Positions 23,261 to 26,914 of a DNA stretch of 26,914 nt are shown piece after piece. Both the position numbers and the translations under genes were made by a program. The number at the start of each line of letters is the position of its first letter. The stretch's first letter is position 1. The notes beneath the pieces were generated by a model. That model was not told where the DNA came from. It did no database searches and saw only the letters and a program-made list of their open reading frames with translations. The DNA is from Lentimicrobiaceae bacterium (GTDB lineage: Bacteria > Bacteroidota > Bacteroidia > Bacteroidales > WCHB1-69), in NCBI GenBank assembly GCA_009787675.1, contig WQSU01000005.1:1-26914 (forward strand), written 5' to 3'.

Positions 23261-24115
23261 ATGATGGAGATAATGAGTAGTTTTGAATTGGAACAGATTG
23301 CACAACAAGTGCGACGCGATATTATTCGCATGGTTCATGCAGCAAAATCGGGGCACCCCGGTGGATCTCTTGGTTGTGCCGACTTTATGACCGCCCTGTT
23401 TTTTAATATCCTAAATTGTACACCTGAAAATATCTCAGAAAACGGAATGGATCAGGATATGTTTTTTCTATCGAATGGTCATATTTCTCCGGTTTTATAC
23501 AGCGTTATGGCACGCAGAGGCTATTTTCCTGTAAGTGAACTGGCATCATTTCGCTTTTTGGGAACTCGTTTACAGGGACACCCCTCGCCACTCTACAAAC
23601 TGCCCGGAATTAGAGTTGCTTCAGGCTCTTTAGGACAAGGAATTTCAATAGCCATAGGCGCAGCATTAGCCAAAAAAGCAAACCAAGACGAAAATCTTAT
23701 TTATGTGCTTTGTGGTGACGGTGAACTGCAGGAAGGTCAAAATTGGGAAGCTATCCTTTTTGCTGCTGCTAAAAAGGTTGATAACCTCGTTTTGATTATA
23801 GATTATAATCAAAAACAGATTGACGGCGCTATTGAAGAGGTGTGCAATCTGGGAAGTTTACAAGCCAAATTCAAAGCATTTGACTGGGAGGTAGTGGAAA
23901 TGCAGGGAAATAGTATGGAGGATATACTGAAACAAATGAGCTGCGTAAAAACACACAGGCTCAATTCAAAACCCGTTGCAGTAATTATGCACACAGAAAT
24001 GGGTATGGGGGTAGATTTTATGATGGGTACCCATAAATGGCATGGCTCTCCTCCAAATGATGAACAAGCTCAAAATGCACTGAACCAACTCCAAGAAACC
24101 TTAGGCGATTATTAA
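23261..24115 (+). CDS. Transketolase, N-terminal (thiamine diphosphate) subunit
   Basis: The 284-residue protein covers only the first half of transketolase: SGHPGG (His32), SNGHISPVLY (His74), QGHPSP (His107), GSLGQG and the cofactor motif CGDGELQEGQNWEA (Asp153) with DYNQKQ (Asn183). It ends with THKWHGSPP, as stand-alone N subunits do. The complete enzyme needs a C-terminal subunit with the pyrimidine-binding domain, for the pentose phosphate pathway. In many split cases this is the next gene, but here a permease follows 15 bases later, so the partner is elsewhere or absent. Starts at 23264 (second Met) or 23273 (MSSFELEQIA) are also possible. Confidence 0.9.
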   Translation: MMEIMSSFELEQIAQQVRRDIIRMVHAAKSGHPGGSLGCADFMTALFFNILNCTPENISENGMDQDMFFLSNGHISPVLYSVMARRGYFPVSELASFRFLGTRLQGHPSPLYKLPGIRVASGSLGQGISIAIGAALAKKANQDENLIYVLCGDGELQEGQNWEAILFAAAKKVDNLVLIIDYNQKQIDGAIEEVCNLGSLQAKFKAFDWEVVEMQGNSMEDILKQMSCVKTHRLNSKPVAVIMHTEMGMGVDFMMGTHKWHGSPPNDEQAQNALNQLQETLGDY

Positions 24116-24130
24116 TAAATATTTAAGGTC

Positions 24131-25588
24131 GTGAAAATAATTTATAAGTACCTCTTTAAAAAGTTTTTAGGACCTTTTGCCCTCACTTTTTTCTTTGCAT
24201 TATTTATTCTCTTAATGCAATTTTTATGGAAATATGTAGATGATCTCGTAGGAAAAGGTCTCGAAATCTCCATTATTCTTGAGTTTCTTTTTTATGCTTC
24301 CGCTACTTTTGTCTCTTTAGCGGCGCCCTTGGCAGTGTTGTTATCTTCGCTTATGACTTTTGGTTCGCTGGGAGAGCAATATGAGATCATTGCCATGAAA
24401 TCGGCAGGGATCTCCATAAGAAAACTTATTTTTTCTCTTGCCCTCTGTTCTTTCCTTATTGCTTGCGGATCTTTTTGGTTTGCTGATCAGGTTGCTCCTA
24501 AAGCACACTTTAAAATGAAGTCATTACTAAGAAATATTAAAGACCAAAAACCAACATTAAGTATTGAAGAAGGGGTTTTTTATGATGGTTTTGATAATTA
24601 CAGTATTAGGGTAGGGAAGAAGGACCGCAACAATGTTGATATTTATGATGTTTTATTATTTGACCACACTAAATATCAAGGAAGCAGTACATTTACTTAT
24701 GCAAAAAAAGGCAGAATGCAAATAACTGATGACCAAATGTATATGCTTTTCTACCTATTTGATGGCTTTCACTGGGATGAGAGCAACAATTCAAAATCAA
24801 CGGATAATAATCAATTGCTACGATTCAAATTTTCAGAACATTACAAAAGACTTGATATTTCTTCTTTTAAGTTTGAGAAATCAGAAGAGAGTTTTTATTC
24901 AAAACAAAATCAGGCGCTCTCTAATGCAGAAATTAAAAAAATGATAGATACTGTAAAGTGCTCTGTTGAAAATAATAACAATGATATTTTAGCAACCTTT
25001 CTATCCTCCAGTTATAGTTTTAAACACTTTATTCTTCCCGAAAATCTTTTTCTCACAGATTCCATTCCTCCAAACATTCCTTACAGTGAGTTAAGCGCCA
25101 AAGAAAAAACAGAAATGCTTGATAAAGTCATTGCCCTAAAGAATGAATTTAAAAATGGATTGAATGTGAACAGGGAATATAAAAAGTTTTTATATACCAA
25201 TATGGCGTCGTGTCGTATAGAGTGGTTAAGAAAATATATTTTTTCCATAGCATGTATTGTATTCTTTTTCGTGGGGGCTCCGTTAGGGTCTATCATTCGG
25301 AAAGGGGGCATTGCTGTGCCTTTAGTAATTACGGTGGCTTTCTTTTCCAGCTATTTTATGCTTTCCATTTTTGGAGAAAAAATTGCCAAAGGAGGCGTGG
25401 TATCTCCGTGGTTCGGCATGTGGCTCTCCACTTTTGTCCTCCTTCCCATTTGCACCTTCCTCACCTATCAGGCATCCGTTGATTCTGCATTATTATCTTC
25501 AGAAGAACTTCAGAAAAGAATACGACAACTTAACCTGAAAAAAATATTTGTAAGAAAAAAAAATGAAAGTACTACAACTCACCCATAA
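24131..25588 (+). CDS. LptF/LptG family permease (lipopolysaccharide export)
   Basis: LptF and LptG form the inner-membrane part of the LPS export ABC transporter with LptB. The 485-residue protein has the family layout: N-terminal helices (IIYKYLFKKFLGPFALTFFF, then LEFLFYASATFVSLAAPLAV), the conserved FGSLGEQYEIIAMKSAGIS segment, a large periplasmic beta-jellyroll (about residues 120-360) and three or so C-terminal helices (CIVFFFVGAPLGSIIRKGG and later). It is longer than E. coli LptF/LptG (about 360), with an extended, low-complexity periplasmic region near residues 235-345. The start is GTG at 24131, 15 bases after the transketolase gene. Its last 26 bases overlap the next gene. F and G cannot be told apart here. 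Confidence 0.92.
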   Translation: MKIIYKYLFKKFLGPFALTFFFALFILLMQFLWKYVDDLVGKGLEISIILEFLFYASATFVSLAAPLAVLLSSLMTFGSLGEQYEIIAMKSAGISIRKLIFSLALCSFLIACGSFWFADQVAPKAHFKMKSLLRNIKDQKPTLSIEEGVFYDGFDNYSIRVGKKDRNNVDIYDVLLFDHTKYQGSSTFTYAKKGRMQITDDQMYMLFYLFDGFHWDESNNSKSTDNNQLLRFKFSEHYKRLDISSFKFEKSEESFYSKQNQALSNAEIKKMIDTVKCSVENNNNDILATFLSSSYSFKHFILPENLFLTDSIPPNIPYSELSAKEKTEMLDKVIALKNEFKNGLNVNREYKKFLYTNMASCRIEWLRKYIFSIACIVFFFVGAPLGSIIRKGGIAVPLVITVAFFSSYFMLSIFGEKIAKGGVVSPWFGMWLSTFVLLPICTFLTYQASVDSALLSSEELQKRIRQLNLKKIFVRKKNESTTTHP

Positions 25589-26759
25589 ACCTCCGGTTCC
25601 AAGCATTGACGGCGGCTGTGTGGCTATGCGCCAAATTACCGCCTCCCTTTTAGATGCCGATATAGAAGTGAAAGTAGTATCTATTGCTACGCCTAAACAT
25701 CCCATTGTTTTCTCCGAGGAATTTTCTGACTATCAAACTAAGACCCGATTAGAATCGGTTTTTATCAACACCAAGATAACGGTGCTAACCGTTCTTAAGG
25801 CTTTCCTCAAAAGAACCTCCTTGCAAGTAAACCGATTCTTTTCTAAAAAGATGGTTCAAAAATTAGAAACTATCCTTTTGCAAGAAAAATTTGATGTAGT
25901 CATCTTAGAATCTATCTTTGTTGGAAGCTACATGGAGACCTTAAAAAAACACACTCAGGCACGCATTTTGTTGCGCGTACATAATGTCGAATATTTAATT
26001 TGGGAAAGACTCTCCCAACAGGTAAAAAAACCGCTAAAAAAAGCTATTTATAAGTACCTTGCCTTCTCACTCAAGCGCTTTGAATTATCTTTATTCAAAA
26101 AAATTGATGGCTATATGCCCATCACGGAAATAGACCACCGCTTTTTTAAAGAAAAATTTCCTGCGCTATGCAGCAAAGTGATTCCTTTTGCCATAAATTT
26201 GCCTGATTATCCAATTAAAAACCATACCATTGATGAAAACCACATCTCCTTTTTTCACCTCAGTAGCATGAATTGGCAACCTAATGTGGAAGGTATGGGA
26301 TGGTTTTTAGAAAATGTTTGGAAGAAAATTGCCGAACAAAACCCCAACATAAGGTTAGTCCTTGCCGGAAAAGGCAACAAAGCCATTTTTGGTGATATTA
26401 ATATGCCCAATGTTCAAGTTTTCGATTTTGTAGAAAGTGCACAACAGTTTATAAATGAGTATGATATTATGATTGTGCCTTTGCTATCAGGCAGCGGCAT
26501 GCGTATTAAAATTATGGAAGGTATGGCTTTAGGAAAACCGATTATTACAACCGCACTTGGCGCAGAAGGGATAGAGATTACCGATAAAGAAAACATTTTT
26601 ATTGCAAATACTCCGGAAGAAATGGTACAAACAATAATCTTTTGTGCAACCCATGTACGACAATGCGAAGAGATGGGCAGAAATGCTCGAAAATTGATAG
26701 AAAACAAATATACGCAGGAGGTTATTGTTAAAGATTTGCTGGAATTGGTAAATAGGTAG
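25563..26759 (+). CDS. Glycosyltransferase, GT4-like
   Basis: The 398-residue protein has a GT-B fold pattern. The N-terminal domain starts MKVLQLTHKPPVPSIDGGCV (glycine-rich acceptor loop) and includes LLRVHNVEYLIWERL. The C-terminal domain has FHLSSMNWQPNVEGMGWFLE, RLVLAGKG and a donor-binding segment, GSGMRIKIMEGMALGKPII, with the conserved Glu, then NTPEEM. Such enzymes add sugars to polysaccharides, LPS or other glycans from nucleotide-sugar donors. The ATG lies inside the end of the LptF/LptG gene (26-base overlap), which suggests co-expression with envelope assembly. No signal peptide is present. Donor and acceptor cannot be predicted. Confidence 0.9.
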   Translation: MKVLQLTHKPPVPSIDGGCVAMRQITASLLDADIEVKVVSIATPKHPIVFSEEFSDYQTKTRLESVFINTKITVLTVLKAFLKRTSLQVNRFFSKKMVQKLETILLQEKFDVVILESIFVGSYMETLKKHTQARILLRVHNVEYLIWERLSQQVKKPLKKAIYKYLAFSLKRFELSLFKKIDGYMPITEIDHRFFKEKFPALCSKVIPFAINLPDYPIKNHTIDENHISFFHLSSMNWQPNVEGMGWFLENVWKKIAEQNPNIRLVLAGKGNKAIFGDINMPNVQVFDFVESAQQFINEYDIMIVPLLSGSGMRIKIMEGMALGKPIITTALGAEGIEITDKENIFIANTPEEMVQTIIFCATHVRQCEEMGRNARKLIENKYTQEVIVKDLLELVNR

Positions 26760-26858
26760 CAAATAACCTGTTTTGGTGATGCATTGTCAAAGCCAGGTGA
26801 TGGTTACTGTAGATAAATAAGGAAATTTGGGGGTAATGGACAAAATTTAGGCTGCAAA

Positions 26859-26889
26859 TTGGTATAAAACGTTGAAATACTTAATTTTG
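26859..26889 (+). promoter_or_regulatory. Promoter of the next gene at the right edge
   Basis: TTG (26859-26861), a 20-base spacer and TAATTTTG (26882-26889) fit the Bacteroidota consensus. The predicted start near 26896 is about 9 bases before an ATG at 26905. Confidence 0.65.
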
Positions 26890-26904
26890 CGCACAAAAAA
26901 ATAT

Positions 26905-26914
26905 ATGAGTAAAA
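26905..26914 (+). CDS. Start of an unknown gene cut by the window edge
   Basis: ATG AGT AAA (Met-Ser-Lys) begins about 9 bases after the start point predicted from the promoter at 26859-26889. Only three codons are visible, so neither the product nor the reading frame can be confirmed. If the leader is this short, the start could also lie further on. Confidence 0.3.

Noticed and set aside
1..26914. CRISPR arrays, tRNA or rRNA genes, transposases, phage or toxin-antitoxin genes
   Set aside because: Looked for on both strands; none seen.

Overview
The window is a piece of a Bacteroidota chromosome. Three things point there. It carries type IX secretion (T9SS) parts: SprA, a PorV-family barrel and two proteins with T9SS C-terminal signals. 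It carries families largely typical of the phylum, such as DUF3667 and a TonB-dependent receptor with an N-terminal carboxypeptidase-like repeat. Its promoters match the Bacteroidota form (TTTG or TTG, about 20 bases, then TAnnTTTG) rather than E. coli -35/-10 boxes. The DNA is AT-rich. I see no tRNA, rRNA, CRISPR array, transposase or phage gene. I cannot name the genus.

Layout. Bases 1-1934 (minus strand) hold the first 644 codons of sprA, the T9SS translocon, cut by the window edge. A roughly 1.2 kb unit (2257-3455) follows. It holds a DUF3667 membrane protein and a gene-poor stretch between a 17/18-base inverted repeat. Next, on the minus strand, come a fused two-domain peptide-ABC ATPase and an operon of aminopeptidase P, a small Cys-rich lipoprotein and an Ogt-type DNA methyltransferase. 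A second, paralogous small lipoprotein on the plus strand converges on ogt.

From 7.8 kb onward everything is on the plus strand. A PASTA membrane protein is coupled to a T9SS type A cargo protein, followed by a DEDDh exonuclease and a small membrane-anchored protein. The centre of the window is a self-contained unit with its own promoter (11818-11849) and strong terminator (22290-22324). It contains a 1292-aa TonB-dependent receptor, a 1747-aa exported protein with an unusual T9SS-like C-terminus, and a PorV-family outer-membrane protein. After the terminator come greA, a HIT hydrolase, an N-terminal transketolase half, an LptF/LptG-type permease and a glycosyltransferase, closely packed. A promoter and possible start codon of another gene lie at the right edge.

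How it fits together. SprA and PorV-family proteins are known T9SS partners, and the window also encodes two probable T9SS clients. The receptor/giant/PorV trio looks like a surface assembly whose giant component is exported through T9SS and perhaps works with the receptor. That last step is inference. A second theme is degenerate 7-base tandem repeats, which sit in an intergenic region and also inside two coding sequences, where they form protein linkers or loops.
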